A stretch of DNA of 64,000 bases from Pseudoclavibacter sp. AY1F1 (GTDB lineage: Bacteria > Actinomycetota > Actinomycetes > Actinomycetales > Microbacteriaceae): the NCBI RefSeq assembly GCF_002931075.1, contig NZ_PSTQ01000005.1, forward strand, positions 62,001 to 126,000, given 5' to 3'. The notes beneath the pieces are model-generated. The model made no database searches. It was not told the origin of the DNA and was given only the letters and a program-made list of their open reading frames with translations. Below are positions 25,643 to 33,363 of this stretch, one piece after another; positions within the stretch are counted from its first letter, which is position 1; the number at the start of each line of letters is the position of its first letter. The translations under genes and the position numbers were made by a program.

Positions 25643-26311
25643 ATGAACACACTTCGCCGGGAACCACTTGCCGAACAGGCGGCTGAGGTCCTCCTGGAGC
25701 GCATTCGCGGTGGTGAGTGGGAACTGGGGCAGAAGCTGCCGGGCGAGACGACGCTCGCACCCCAACTCGGGGTCGGACGGTCAACAATCCGCGAAGCGAT
25801 CCGTCAGCTCGCGGGTAGTGGCGTGCTCGCCACCAGGCAGGGCGCAGGAGTGTTCGTCACCGCGCTTGACGTGCCGGAGGGGCTGGAGGCGATGCTGAGG
25901 CGCGCCGATATCGAGACGGTGATCGAGGCGCGCATCGCGATCGAGGTCGAAGCCTCCGCGCTCGCCGCTGAGCGCCGTACGACCGCTGATCTCCGTGCAA
26001 TGAGACTCGCCGCCGATGCCCGCAATGCGCAGCGCACGAGCATCGAATCGCACGTCGACGCGGACACGGCCCTGCATCGCAGCATCGTCGTCGCAGCGCA
26101 CAACGAGATCCTCACGGAGCTCTTCGACGGCTTCGCGCCGCGCAGCAGGAAGGCCATGATCGGGATGCTGCGGCGTCGCGGTGAGTTCGGCAGTGACAGC
26201 GACCAGCTCGTCCACAGTCGGATCCTGGATGCGATCGCCGAGCAGGACGCCACCGCGGCGGCCGAGTTCACCCGCACTCACCTGTTGGACCTCAAAGCGA
26301 GCGTGGCGTAA
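25643..26311 (+). CDS. GntR-family regulator, FadR/FCD subfamily
   Basis: 222-aa repressor-like protein. The winged HTH (residues 5-75: [29 protein letters not shown] ... [17 protein letters not shown]) is followed by an all-helical FCD ligand domain with the metal-binding pattern ([43 protein letters not shown]). Members commonly respond to organic acids or amino acids. Divergent from leuA with a dyad between them, so leuA control is a reasonable inference. Start at 25643 matches the domain; the earlier in-frame start adds only 6 residues. Confidence 0.85.
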   Translation: MNTLRREPLAEQAAEVLLERIRGGEWELGQKLPGETTLAPQLGVGRSTIREAIRQLAGSGVLATRQGAGVFVTALDVPEGLEAMLRRADIETVIEARIAIEVEASALAAERRTTADLRAMRLAADARNAQRTSIESHVDADTALHRSIVVAAHNEILTELFDGFAPRSRKAMIGMLRRRGEFGSDSDQLVHSRILDAIAEQDATAAAEFTRTHLLDLKASVA

Positions 26312-26348
26312 CCGAGGCCTGCGCTCTCAGTGCCGCCGCGGGGTGCCG

Positions 26349-27350
26349 CTACGCGTCGATGTCCAGGACAACCTTGCCGCGCACGTGTCCTTCCGCGATG
26401 AGCTCCTGCGCCGTGCCGGCTTCGGCGAGTGGGAACACACGGTCGACGTGCGTCTGCAGCGCGCCATGCTCGAAGAGCTGCGTGATGGTCTGCAGGATGC
26501 GTCCCTCGGGCGAGAGCTTCAGGGTCGATGCGACGATGCCGCGGTCCTCGGCGGCGGCCTCTTCGAAGAGCTCCGGGTAGCTGCCCGTCGGCACGTTGAT
26601 GAGGGTGCCGCCGTCACGGAGGACTCGCAGCGAGCGGGTGCCTGTCTGGTCCTTGACGTTGCCGATGAGGTCGATGACCACGTCGACGGGCTCTGAGATG
26701 ACGTCCTCGAAGCGCTCGGTCCGATAGTCGATGACCTGGTCGGCGCCGAGCCCGCGCAGCCAGTCGTGGTTGCGCTCGGAGGCCGTCGTGATGACGTGCG
26801 CGCCGTAGTACGAGGCGAGCTGCACGGCGAAGTGACCGACCCCGCCAGCGCCGGCGTGGATGAGGACACGCTGTCCCGTGTAGACGCCGCCGGCTTCCAC
26901 GACGGCGGCCCAGGCGGTGAGTACCGCGAGGGGCACGCCGCCCGCCTCGATGAACGACAGATTCTTTGGCTTCTTCGCGAGGCTCATGAACGGGACCGAC
27001 ACGTACTCGGCGTAGGCCCCTGAGTAGCGCGGGAACAGGAGCATCCCGTACACCTCGTCGCCGGGCTGGAAAGGCGCGAGCTCGTAGGAGGCGCGGACGA
27101 CGACGCCGGAGAACTCGCCACCGAGGGTCGATGGGAAGCTCGCAATCGCCTTCGAGGCACCGGCGCCCGAACGGGTCTTGCCATCGATGGGGTTCACGCC
27201 GGCGGCTTTGACGCGCACAAGCGTGTCGGAGTTGAGGGTGATCGGGATGGCTGCTTCGCCGAGCTGCATCATCTCTGGCCCGCCGATGCCCGTGAGGAGG
27301 GCGGCGCGCATGGTGTCGGAGGTCGGCTGGAGATCTGCGGCGTCAGTCAT
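26349..27350 (-). CDS. Zinc-independent MDR-family NADPH oxidoreductase
   Basis: 333-aa medium-chain dehydrogenase/reductase of the quinone oxidoreductase type. N-terminal GroES-like domain (MRAALLTGIGGPEMMQLGE ... KAAGVNPIDGKTR), then the cofactor domain with VLIHAGAGGVGHFAVQLASYYGAHVITTAS (AxxGVG for NADPH). The Cys/His zinc ligands of alcohol dehydrogenases are absent. Substrate unknown; probably quinones or enones. Start chosen at 27350 with AGGAG 10 nt upstream; the ATG at 27359 has the site too close. Confidence 0.8.
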   Translation of the reverse strand: MTDAADLQPTSDTMRAALLTGIGGPEMMQLGEAAIPITLNSDTLVRVKAAGVNPIDGKTRSGAGASKAIASFPSTLGGEFSGVVVRASYELAPFQPGDEVYGMLLFPRYSGAYAEYVSVPFMSLAKKPKNLSFIEAGGVPLAVLTAWAAVVEAGGVYTGQRVLIHAGAGGVGHFAVQLASYYGAHVITTASERNHDWLRGLGADQVIDYRTERFEDVISEPVDVVIDLIGNVKDQTGTRSLRVLRDGGTLINVPTGSYPELFEEAAAEDRGIVASTLKLSPEGRILQTITQLFEHGALQTHVDRVFPLAEAGTAQELIAEGHVRGKVVLDIDA

Positions 27351-27383
27351 GGGTGCCATTCTCCTCCGTCGCGCCTGGGCCGA

Positions 27384-28412
27384 CTACGCGTACGTCTCTG
27401 CGTCGTAGAACGACTGCGTGTAGTCGCTGGTGCTGTGCGTGTTTCCATATCCCTGGAACGGCTGAGTGTTGCCGGTGGAGTACTGGGCGAACTCGCCTCG
27501 GTACTTCTCGACATCTTTGAGCACTTCGTTGGCGAGTGTCACGAGCTTGGCGATCTCCGCTTCGTCGCGGTCGATCCACACGAATTTCGGCTCGCGGTCC
27601 ACGACGATGAAGTCCTGGTGTCGTTCCCAGACCATGAGGGTGCGCTCGGCGCCGAGCACGTACTGCTGCCACCAGATCTGGCGCATGTACGAGCGCGGGA
27701 TGCGCTTCCACACCTTGTTTGTGGTCTTGATCTCCGCGAGGAGGATGCGGCCCTCTTCGTCGCAGTGCAAGCCGTCGGGGGTTGCGAGGTGGCTCTTCGA
27801 AGCCTCGGCGTGGAAGAGGAGGCCGCTCGCAGGGATGCCGTGGCGCTCCAGGACCCACCGGGCGATCTCAGGTTCGCGCTGTCGGCCGAAGTCGGTGTAG
27901 GCGTTGCCACTGAAGGAGTTGCCCATGACCTTGTCTTTGACGACCTGCTTCACGGAGGCCGGGGTCGCGAGGCGTGCTGCGTCGGTTGCCGTGACGCCGT
28001 CGGCGCGCGCCTTGAGCCAGGCCGCGCGATCGTTGGAGTCTGCGAGCACCCGCAGCAGGTGCGCGCTCATGGCCTCGACCTCGGGAGTCGCGGGCAGCTC
28101 GATCGCGGACGTCTCGCCAGAGGGGCCGTGTGCGCGCCAGACGCCGACCTCGCTGGCCGAGAGCGCCGTTGTCGCCAAGGCCGGCCGGGTCTCTGAGGTG
28201 TAGAAGCGGTGCAGCGGCTCCGCCTGGGGTTCGGACCCGACGTCGCTCGCCGCTGGATGCTCCTGCTGCGCGAATGCGGCCGGAGCCGTGTAGTCCATCA
28301 GGGCGGCAGGGCCGTAGAGCTCGCGGTCACGTCGGCGCGACTTGGGCGCAGGCTGGGGTTCGCCGAACCAGGACGTCTCGTCGACGTCGGGGCTCGGGCG
28401 GAACATGACCAT
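27384..28412 (-). CDS. YqaJ-like PD-(D/E)XK nuclease domain protein
   Basis: 342-aa protein. Residues 1-~115 are a poorly conserved polar region; residues ~120-320 match the YqaJ/lambda-exonuclease type nuclease fold: RAAWLKARADGVTATDAARLA, GRQREPEIARWVLERHG, TPDGLHCDEEGRILLAEIKTT (Asp and ExK metal ligands) and QIWWQQYVLGAERTLMVWE. The tail is Gln/Thr/Tyr/Ser-rich. YqaJ enzymes are usually phage recombination exonucleases; here no recombinase, integrase or phage gene is adjacent, so this may be a domesticated copy in DNA repair. ATG at 28412 follows a GGGGG run. Confidence 0.72.
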   Translation of the reverse strand: MVMFRPSPDVDETSWFGEPQPAPKSRRRDRELYGPAALMDYTAPAAFAQQEHPAASDVGSEPQAEPLHRFYTSETRPALATTALSASEVGVWRAHGPSGETSAIELPATPEVEAMSAHLLRVLADSNDRAAWLKARADGVTATDAARLATPASVKQVVKDKVMGNSFSGNAYTDFGRQREPEIARWVLERHGIPASGLLFHAEASKSHLATPDGLHCDEEGRILLAEIKTTNKVWKRIPRSYMRQIWWQQYVLGAERTLMVWERHQDFIVVDREPKFVWIDRDEAEIAKLVTLANEVLKDVEKYRGEFAQYSTGNTQPFQGYGNTHSTSDYTQSFYDAETYA

Positions 28413-28484
28413 CCCCCTATTCTTTCTCACACCACCGACAGAGTCGGTACCAAGCGCCGAGATGGGAGAAGAATCTGCTCCTGC

Positions 28485-29759
28485 TCAGGCGCTGTCTGAC
28501 CCTGCCGCCATGATCGCCGTGGCCAGCGCGCGTGCCCCGTGGTCCGCATCGGCGTCTTCGACGTATTCCTCGGGGGAGTGGGAGATGCCGCTCGGGTTGC
28601 GGATGAACAGCATGGCGGTCGGGAGGTGGGCGGCGAGCACACCCGCGTCGTGCCCGGCTCCCGTGTCGAGCACGGGTGCGTCCGGGAGTGCGAGCTGGAG
28701 CGTATCTCGGAGCTTCGAGTCGAAGTTCACGGTGGGGGAGAGCGACTCTTCGACTAGCGTCGCCTCGCATCCCTGATCGGCTGCGACCTCGGCGGCCCGG
28801 GCGCGGATGCGTTCGACGAGCGCCGCGGTCACGTCGTCGTCCGGGTGACGGACGTCGAGCCAGGCATCAACGCGAGACGCGATGACGTTGGTCCCGCCCG
28901 GAACGGGCTCGAGGCGACCGACGGTGGCTCGAGCCCCGGGGACGGCGCGCGCGATCTCCTCGATGCCGACGATGAGGCGTGCGGCGGCGACCATAGGGTC
29001 GCGTCGGTCAGCCATGAGTGTTGTGCCGGCGTGGTTGCCCTGGCCGGTGAAGCTCACGCGCCAGCGGCCGTGGCCCAGGATCGATGAGCCGATCGCGACT
29101 GGCCCGGCGAGGTCGATGAGGCCACGACCTTGCTCGACGTGCAGCTCGACGAACGCGCTGAACTGAGCGAGCCGAGCGCGGTCGGCGCCGAGATGCTCGG
29201 GGGCGAAGCCGGCCGAGGCTGAGGCCTCCGCGAAGGTCGTGCCGTCCGCATCCCGGAGCGACCGTGCCCTGTCTGGGTCGATGGCGCCCGTGAGCAGCCT
29301 CGATCCGAGGCAGGCGACGCCGAATCGGGATCCCTCCTCCTCGGGGAAGACCGCGATGGCGACGGCGACGCTCGGCTGACGGCCCTCGCTCCGCAGTAGA
29401 TCGATGGCGGCGAGTGCGGCAGCCACTCCGAGCGGTCCGTCGAACGCGCCGCCACCAGGCACCGAGTCGAGGTGGCTGCCCGTGATGAGCGCCCCGGAGC
29501 GGTCGCCGTCGGTACGGTCCCACCACGCCCAGATGATGCCGTTCTGGTCGACTTCGACATCGAGCCCGCGGGTCTCAGCCGCGGCGAGGAACCACTCGCG
29601 GAGCTCGAGTTCGGGATGCGAGTACACGGGCCTGCTGTAGCCGCCGCGTGTGCGATCGCGTCCCAGGTGCTCGATCTCGCGCATGAGCGAGGAGACGCTG
29701 GTCGGCTGCTTGGCCTGGCTGATCGTGTCCATGCTCTTCATCATGCGCTCTCCGTTCAT
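28485..29759 (-). CDS. M20-family amidohydrolase (N-carbamoyl-amino-acid hydrolase / allantoate amidohydrolase type)
   Basis: 424-aa dizinc hydrolase. Metal ligands and motifs: GSHLDSVPGGGAFDGPLGV (His and bridging Asp), FPEEEGSRFG, FVELHVEQGR, and the C-terminal SGISHSPEEYVEDAD. The dimerisation insert contains GQGNHAGTTLMADRRDP. This is the HyuC/AllC group, which cleaves N-carbamoyl or ureido groups from amino acids. It overlaps the flavin oxidase gene by ATGA (29756-29759), so the pair may hydrolyse an N-substituted amino acid and oxidise the product; the substrate is inferred only. Confidence 0.85.
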   Translation of the reverse strand: MNGERMMKSMDTISQAKQPTSVSSLMREIEHLGRDRTRGGYSRPVYSHPELELREWFLAAAETRGLDVEVDQNGIIWAWWDRTDGDRSGALITGSHLDSVPGGGAFDGPLGVAAALAAIDLLRSEGRQPSVAVAIAVFPEEEGSRFGVACLGSRLLTGAIDPDRARSLRDADGTTFAEASASAGFAPEHLGADRARLAQFSAFVELHVEQGRGLIDLAGPVAIGSSILGHGRWRVSFTGQGNHAGTTLMADRRDPMVAAARLIVGIEEIARAVPGARATVGRLEPVPGGTNVIASRVDAWLDVRHPDDDVTAALVERIRARAAEVAADQGCEATLVEESLSPTVNFDSKLRDTLQLALPDAPVLDTGAGHDAGVLAAHLPTAMLFIRNPSGISHSPEEYVEDADADHGARALATAIMAAGSDSA

Positions 29760-30907
29760 GCGTCTGCACCCGCCTGGGCCGCGATGCGGAACTCTTCCGG
29801 CACGGTTCCGGCTCCCGTGAGCAGGTCCGCCGCGAGCTCCCCGAGCAGTGGCGCGAACTTCCCGCCGTGACCTGAACAAGCGGAGAGCACGACGAGGTTG
29901 TCGACTCGGTCGATCACGAAGTCCTCCGTCGGTGTCGTGGTGAACAGGCAGGTGGTCTCCGCGTACGGCTCGGGCAACACGCCAGGGAGGTATTCCGCGG
30001 CGTAGGCGATGAGCGCACGCCGGTTCGCCGCATCCACGACACCGTCCTGCCCCAGCGCCGAGTCGATGAGCTTGCCGCCGTTGAACTGCGCGACCTTCTG
30101 CCCGCGCCAGTCGGCGTCGCGGCCGCCCGGCAGCCCGTACGTCTGCAGTCTGCGTGACTTGGAGATGAAGGTGGGCCACGGGTCGGCGTCGGCTCCGACA
30201 TCCTTCGCGTCGAGGTAAGGGAAGTGGTACGCCTGCTCCTGTCGAACCTCGAGCCCAGGGAACTGGTCGAGGAAGGCTCCCGGCAGCGAGAGATCCCCGA
30301 GGAGGGCAGGGAGCCAGCCGCCAGCAGCGACCACGATCGCCTCCGCCTCGACGGTCGTGCCGTTCGCCGAGTGCACGCGGTAACCGCTCGCGATCCGCTC
30401 GACTCGGGCTGCGGGCCACGAGGTGCGCAGCTCGAGCCTGCCGGTGGCGGATGCGGCGGCCAGCATCGCATTGACGGTGCCCCCCGCGTCGAGCACGCCT
30501 GCACCCGGGTGCCAGAGCACGTCAGTCTCGAACGTGAACTGCGGCCAGCGCTCGTGCGCCGCCGTTGCGCTGAGAAGCTCATGCTCGACGCCGGCGGTCG
30601 CAAGCACGGTCGCGAGGCCTGCGGGATCGCGGATGTCTCCGTGGTCGAGTGCGCCGGTCGGTCGGATGAGCTGGGTCCCGCTCACCCGCTGAAGCTCGTC
30701 CCAGCATGCCTTCGACCGGACGACGAGGTCGGTGTACATCTGCTCTGGGTACGCGTAGCGGAAGATGCGGGCTGAACCGTGGGAACTGCCCTGCTCGTTG
30801 GCCGGGGTCGTCCGCTCGAGCACGGTCACCTGGTGGCCACGCTCGGCGAGCCGCCAGGCAGCCGAGGCGCCGGCGAGTCCTGCGCCGATGATGATGGTGT
30901 CGGTCAT
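29756..30907 (-). CDS. FAD-dependent amine oxidase, monomeric sarcosine oxidase-like
   Basis: 383-aa flavoprotein of the DAO family. It starts with the dinucleotide-binding motif IIIGAGLAGASAAWRLAERGHQVTVLER and has SSHGSARIFRYAYPE, the flavin-loop motif of sarcosine oxidase and N-methyltryptophan oxidase. The Cys in TTCLFTTTPTEDFVID lies where these enzymes attach FAD covalently, and ACSGHGGKFAPLLGELAADLL closes the fold. The predicted reaction is oxidative demethylation of an N-methyl amino acid to formaldehyde and H2O2. First gene of the operon with the M20 hydrolase, divergent from a LysR regulator. Confidence 0.85.
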   Translation of the reverse strand: MTDTIIIGAGLAGASAAWRLAERGHQVTVLERTTPANEQGSSHGSARIFRYAYPEQMYTDLVVRSKACWDELQRVSGTQLIRPTGALDHGDIRDPAGLATVLATAGVEHELLSATAAHERWPQFTFETDVLWHPGAGVLDAGGTVNAMLAAASATGRLELRTSWPAARVERIASGYRVHSANGTTVEAEAIVVAAGGWLPALLGDLSLPGAFLDQFPGLEVRQEQAYHFPYLDAKDVGADADPWPTFISKSRRLQTYGLPGGRDADWRGQKVAQFNGGKLIDSALGQDGVVDAANRRALIAYAAEYLPGVLPEPYAETTCLFTTTPTEDFVIDRVDNLVVLSACSGHGGKFAPLLGELAADLLTGAGTVPEEFRIAAQAGADA

Positions 30908-30974
30908 GTCTGCTCCCTACGTGGCCGTCGAATGGATCCTGTCTCGATTACCGCACCACCGAAAGCACTGCGTC

Positions 30975-30997
30975 CAATATCATTTGCAGCAGTATTG
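30975..30997. promoter_or_regulatory. Candidate LysR operator
   Basis: CAATA (30975-30979) and TATTG (30993-30997) are inverted arms in a 23-bp AT-rich stretch in the divergent gap between the oxidase operon and the LysR gene, as expected for a LysR recognition site. GATAGT (30997-31002) lies 8 nt before the LysR ATG. Confidence 0.5.
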
Positions 30998-31010
30998 ATA
31001 GTTCTCCCGA

Positions 31011-31892
31011 ATGGATCTTATGGAGCTCCGCCAACTCAGGTACTTCCTGGCCGTCGCCGATGAGCTGCACTTCGGCCGCGCCGCCGCGCGCCTCCACATG
31101 ACCCAGCCGCCCCTCACCGTGGCCGTGCGCAAACTCGAGGAGGAACTCGGCGTCGAGCTGTTCGAGCGCACGACCCGGAACGTCTCGCTGACCGCCGCCG
31201 GCCGCATGTTCCGCCAGAGAGCGGGGGCGGTGTTGGAGGACCTCGAGTCGGCCGTTGCCGACCTGGGTGACGTCGCCGCCGGGGTTGCCGGGCGCCTGCG
31301 CATCGGTTTCGTGAGCTCGGCGAGCTACAGCGTGCTTCCCCGAGGGCTGCAGGCGTTCCAGGAACTCAGGCCACGCATCCACCTCGAGCCGCGCTCGCTC
31401 ACCAGTGCCGAGCAGATCACACTCCTGCTCGAGGGGGAGCTCGACGTGGGAATCCTGCGTGATCCCCTCTCGGTGCCGGGGCTCCACGCGACGCTGCTGG
31501 AGGGCGAGGACCTCGTGGCCGTGCTCCCCGCGGCCGATGCGCTCGCCGCCGAGTCGATCGTGCCTGCCTCGAGCTTCCACGAGAAGGCGGTTGTGCTGTT
31601 CCCATTCGAGCTCATGCCAGGGTTCGTCTCCGCCGTCATGTCCTGGCTCGGGACGGCCCAGGCTGTGCCGCGCATCGTGCAGAGCGTCATCCACCAGGAG
31701 ACGGTGCTCGGCCTCGTGGCTGCTGGAGTCGGGGCGTCGATCCTGCCGGCCTCTGTCGCACGCTTCCAGATGCCGGGGGTGGTCACCCGCCCTCTGCTCG
31801 GCTCCCCGCGCACGGAGCTGTATGCGGTCGAAAGCCCGCGCTCGCACCCCAGCTCCGCACTGCTCATCGACAGCCTCCGCGGCTCGAAGTGA
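31011..31892 (+). CDS. LysR-family transcriptional regulator
   Basis: 293-aa regulator. The winged HTH is MELRQLRYFLAVADELHFGRAAARLHMTQPPLTVAVRKLEEELGVELFER, followed by the linker helix and a periplasmic-binding-like effector domain (LRIGFVSSASYSVLP ... GVGASILPASVARF). Transcribed away from the oxidase/M20 operon, which it probably controls. No Shine-Dalgarno site is visible, consistent with a leaderless mRNA. Confidence 0.9.
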   Translation: MDLMELRQLRYFLAVADELHFGRAAARLHMTQPPLTVAVRKLEEELGVELFERTTRNVSLTAAGRMFRQRAGAVLEDLESAVADLGDVAAGVAGRLRIGFVSSASYSVLPRGLQAFQELRPRIHLEPRSLTSAEQITLLLEGELDVGILRDPLSVPGLHATLLEGEDLVAVLPAADALAAESIVPASSFHEKAVVLFPFELMPGFVSAVMSWLGTAQAVPRIVQSVIHQETVLGLVAAGVGASILPASVARFQMPGVVTRPLLGSPRTELYAVESPRSHPSSALLIDSLRGSK

Positions 31893-31911
31893 GGAACTGT
31901 GTACCTCACGT

Positions 31912-31940
31912 TGACGACCGGCGCGCGAACATGTACTCTT
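31912..31940 (+). promoter_or_regulatory. Promoter of the rplJ-rplL transcript
   Basis: TTGACG (31912-31917), 17-nt spacer, TACTCT (31935-31940). It starts about 20 bp after the LysR stop and predicts a leader of about 220 nt before rplJ. Confidence 0.75.
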
Positions 31941-31946
31941 TCGGAA

Positions 31947-32169
31947 GCCCAAGACCGCAGGTCTTCGTTGTGCGTGAGAACGTACACGAACGAAGGTTCG
32001 CAAGAACGTCCCGCGCAGGTGAACGAAGCAGAACTGCTCTGCGCGCAAGCGCATCCTCTCAGCTCCGGTCCACCTGCGACCGGAGCTTTTTTGTGTGTTG
32101 TGCATCGAAGATGCGCCTGCGGTGCGTGAATGACAAACGTGATTCACGTGCAAGAGAGAGAGGAGTGCC
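31947..32169 (+). promoter_or_regulatory. rplJ 5' leader (L10-type leader with attenuator)
   Basis: Long untranslated leader between promoter and rplJ. It holds hairpin AAGACC-GCA-GGTCTT (31952-31966), which competes with CTTCGTT/AACGAAG (31964-31970 with 31990-31996), and an intrinsic terminator at 32061-32092. Bases 32015-32022 (CGCAGGTG) are exactly complementary to 32071-32078 (CACCTGCG), which cover the terminator loop and one stem base. In other bacteria the rplJ leader is bound by the L10-L12 complex; that role here is inferred. Confidence 0.65.
32061..32092 (+). terminator. Intrinsic terminator within the rplJ leader
   Basis: 10-bp stem AGCTCCGGTC (32061-32070) with GACCGGAGCT (32078-32087), 7-nt loop, then a run of six T ending at 32092. 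It is downstream of the rplJ promoter and 78 bp upstream of the start codon, so it acts on the rplJ transcript. Confidence 0.8.
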
Positions 32170-32685
32170 ATGGCGACCAAGGAAGCAACTGTTGCCGAGC
32201 TTCAGGACTTGTTCCAGAACTCGACCGCCGTCCTGCTGACTGAGTACCGCGGTCTCACTGTTGCGCAGCTCAAGACGCTGCGTCGCACTATCGGTGAGCA
32301 CGCAAGCTACGCCGTGGTGAAGAACACGCTGACGAAGATTGCGGCGAACAACGCCGGAATCACCGCGTTTGACGACGAGCTGGCTGGACCGAGCGCAATC
32401 GCGTTCGTGCACGGCGACCCCGTCGCAGTCGCGAAGAGTCTTCGTACCTTCGCCAAGGACAACCCTCAGCTGGTTCTGAAGGGCGGTTTCTTCGATGGAA
32501 ACGCCCTCAGCGCAGAAGAGGTCAACAAGCTCGCCGACCTCGAGTCCCGCGAAGTTCTGCTCGGCAAGCTTGCCGGCGCCTTCAAGGCCTCGCTGTTCGG
32601 TGCCGCATACCTGTTCACCGCGCCTGCAGCCAAGGCTGTTCGCACGGTCGAGGCATTGCGCGAAAAGCAGGAGTCCGCGAACTAG
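32170..32685 (+). CDS. rplJ: 50S ribosomal protein L10
   Basis: 171-aa stalk base protein that anchors L7/L12 dimers on 23S rRNA. Typical sequence: [45 protein letters not shown], and the C-terminal helix that binds L12 ([14 protein letters not shown]). AGAGGAG lies 5 nt before the ATG. The operon with rplL is preceded by an unusually structured leader. Confidence 0.97.
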   Translation: MATKEATVAELQDLFQNSTAVLLTEYRGLTVAQLKTLRRTIGEHASYAVVKNTLTKIAANNAGITAFDDELAGPSAIAFVHGDPVAVAKSLRTFAKDNPQLVLKGGFFDGNALSAEEVNKLADLESREVLLGKLAGAFKASLFGAAYLFTAPAAKAVRTVEALREKQESAN

Positions 32686-32730
32686 TCCTACGGGATCTCG
32701 CGGCTAGAACAACACACAAGGAGAAAACAC

Positions 32731-33114
32731 ATGGCAAAGCTCACGACTGACGAGCTCATCGCAGCATTCAAGGAGCTCACGCTCATCGAGCTCTCCGAGT
32801 TCGTCAAGGCGTTCGAGGAGACCTTCGAGGTCACCGCTGCTGCTCCCGTTGCAGTTGCAGGCGTTGCTGCTGCAGCAGCAGACGCACCCGAAGAGGAGGA
32901 GAAGACGGAGTTCGACGTCATCCTCGAGGGTGCTGGCGACAAGAAGATCCAGGTCATCAAGGAGGTGCGCGCACTCACGAGCCTCGGCCTCGGCGAGGCG
33001 AAGGCACTCGTTGACGGCGCTCCGAAGCCCGTTCTTGAGGGCGTCAACAAGGAAGCTGCTGACAAGGCAAAGGACGCCCTCGAGGCTGCCGGCGCTTCGG
33101 TGACCGTCAAGTAG
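32731..33114 (+). CDS. rplL: 50S ribosomal protein L7/L12
   Basis: 127-aa stalk protein that recruits translational GTPases. N-terminal dimer domain ([29 protein letters not shown]), Ala-rich hinge ([20 protein letters not shown]) and C-terminal factor-binding domain ([31 protein letters not shown]). AAGGAG upstream; 45 bp after rplJ. Confidence 0.97.
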   Translation: MAKLTTDELIAAFKELTLIELSEFVKAFEETFEVTAAAPVAVAGVAAAAADAPEEEEKTEFDVILEGAGDKKIQVIKEVRALTSLGLGEAKALVDGAPKPVLEGVNKEAADKAKDALEAAGASVTVK

Positions 33115-33136
33115 TCATCCCGCAGCGGTTCTGCGC

Positions 33137-33207
33137 GGCGTGTTCCGACACGCCGAAGGAACTTTTTTCACGAGGCACCGCATCCGGTTTCCGGATGCGG
33201 TGCCTCG
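33137..33207 (+). terminator. Two tandem terminators after rplL
   Basis: First: GGCGTG, loop TTCCGA, CACGCC (33137-33154), then a TTTTTT run near 33163. Second: perfect 17-bp stem CGAGGCACCGCATCCGG (33171-33187) with 33191-33207 and a TTT loop. Confidence 0.85.
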
Positions 33208-33363
33208 TTCCTTGTCCCCAGAAAACCCCTGTTGAAGATGCGATTCCTGAGGTCAGTGTGACCAATGTGACTGGTGTGTCGACCGAGAATCGAAACTTTC
33301 AGCGTGTCGCTTGACCCGTTTTCGGCCTCGACGGACAATAATCCGCCGTGTTAGCGTCCCCTC

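Noticed and set aside
27384-28412. YqaJ nuclease as evidence of a prophage
   Set aside because: No integrase, terminase, capsid or recombinase gene and no att-like repeat flank it.
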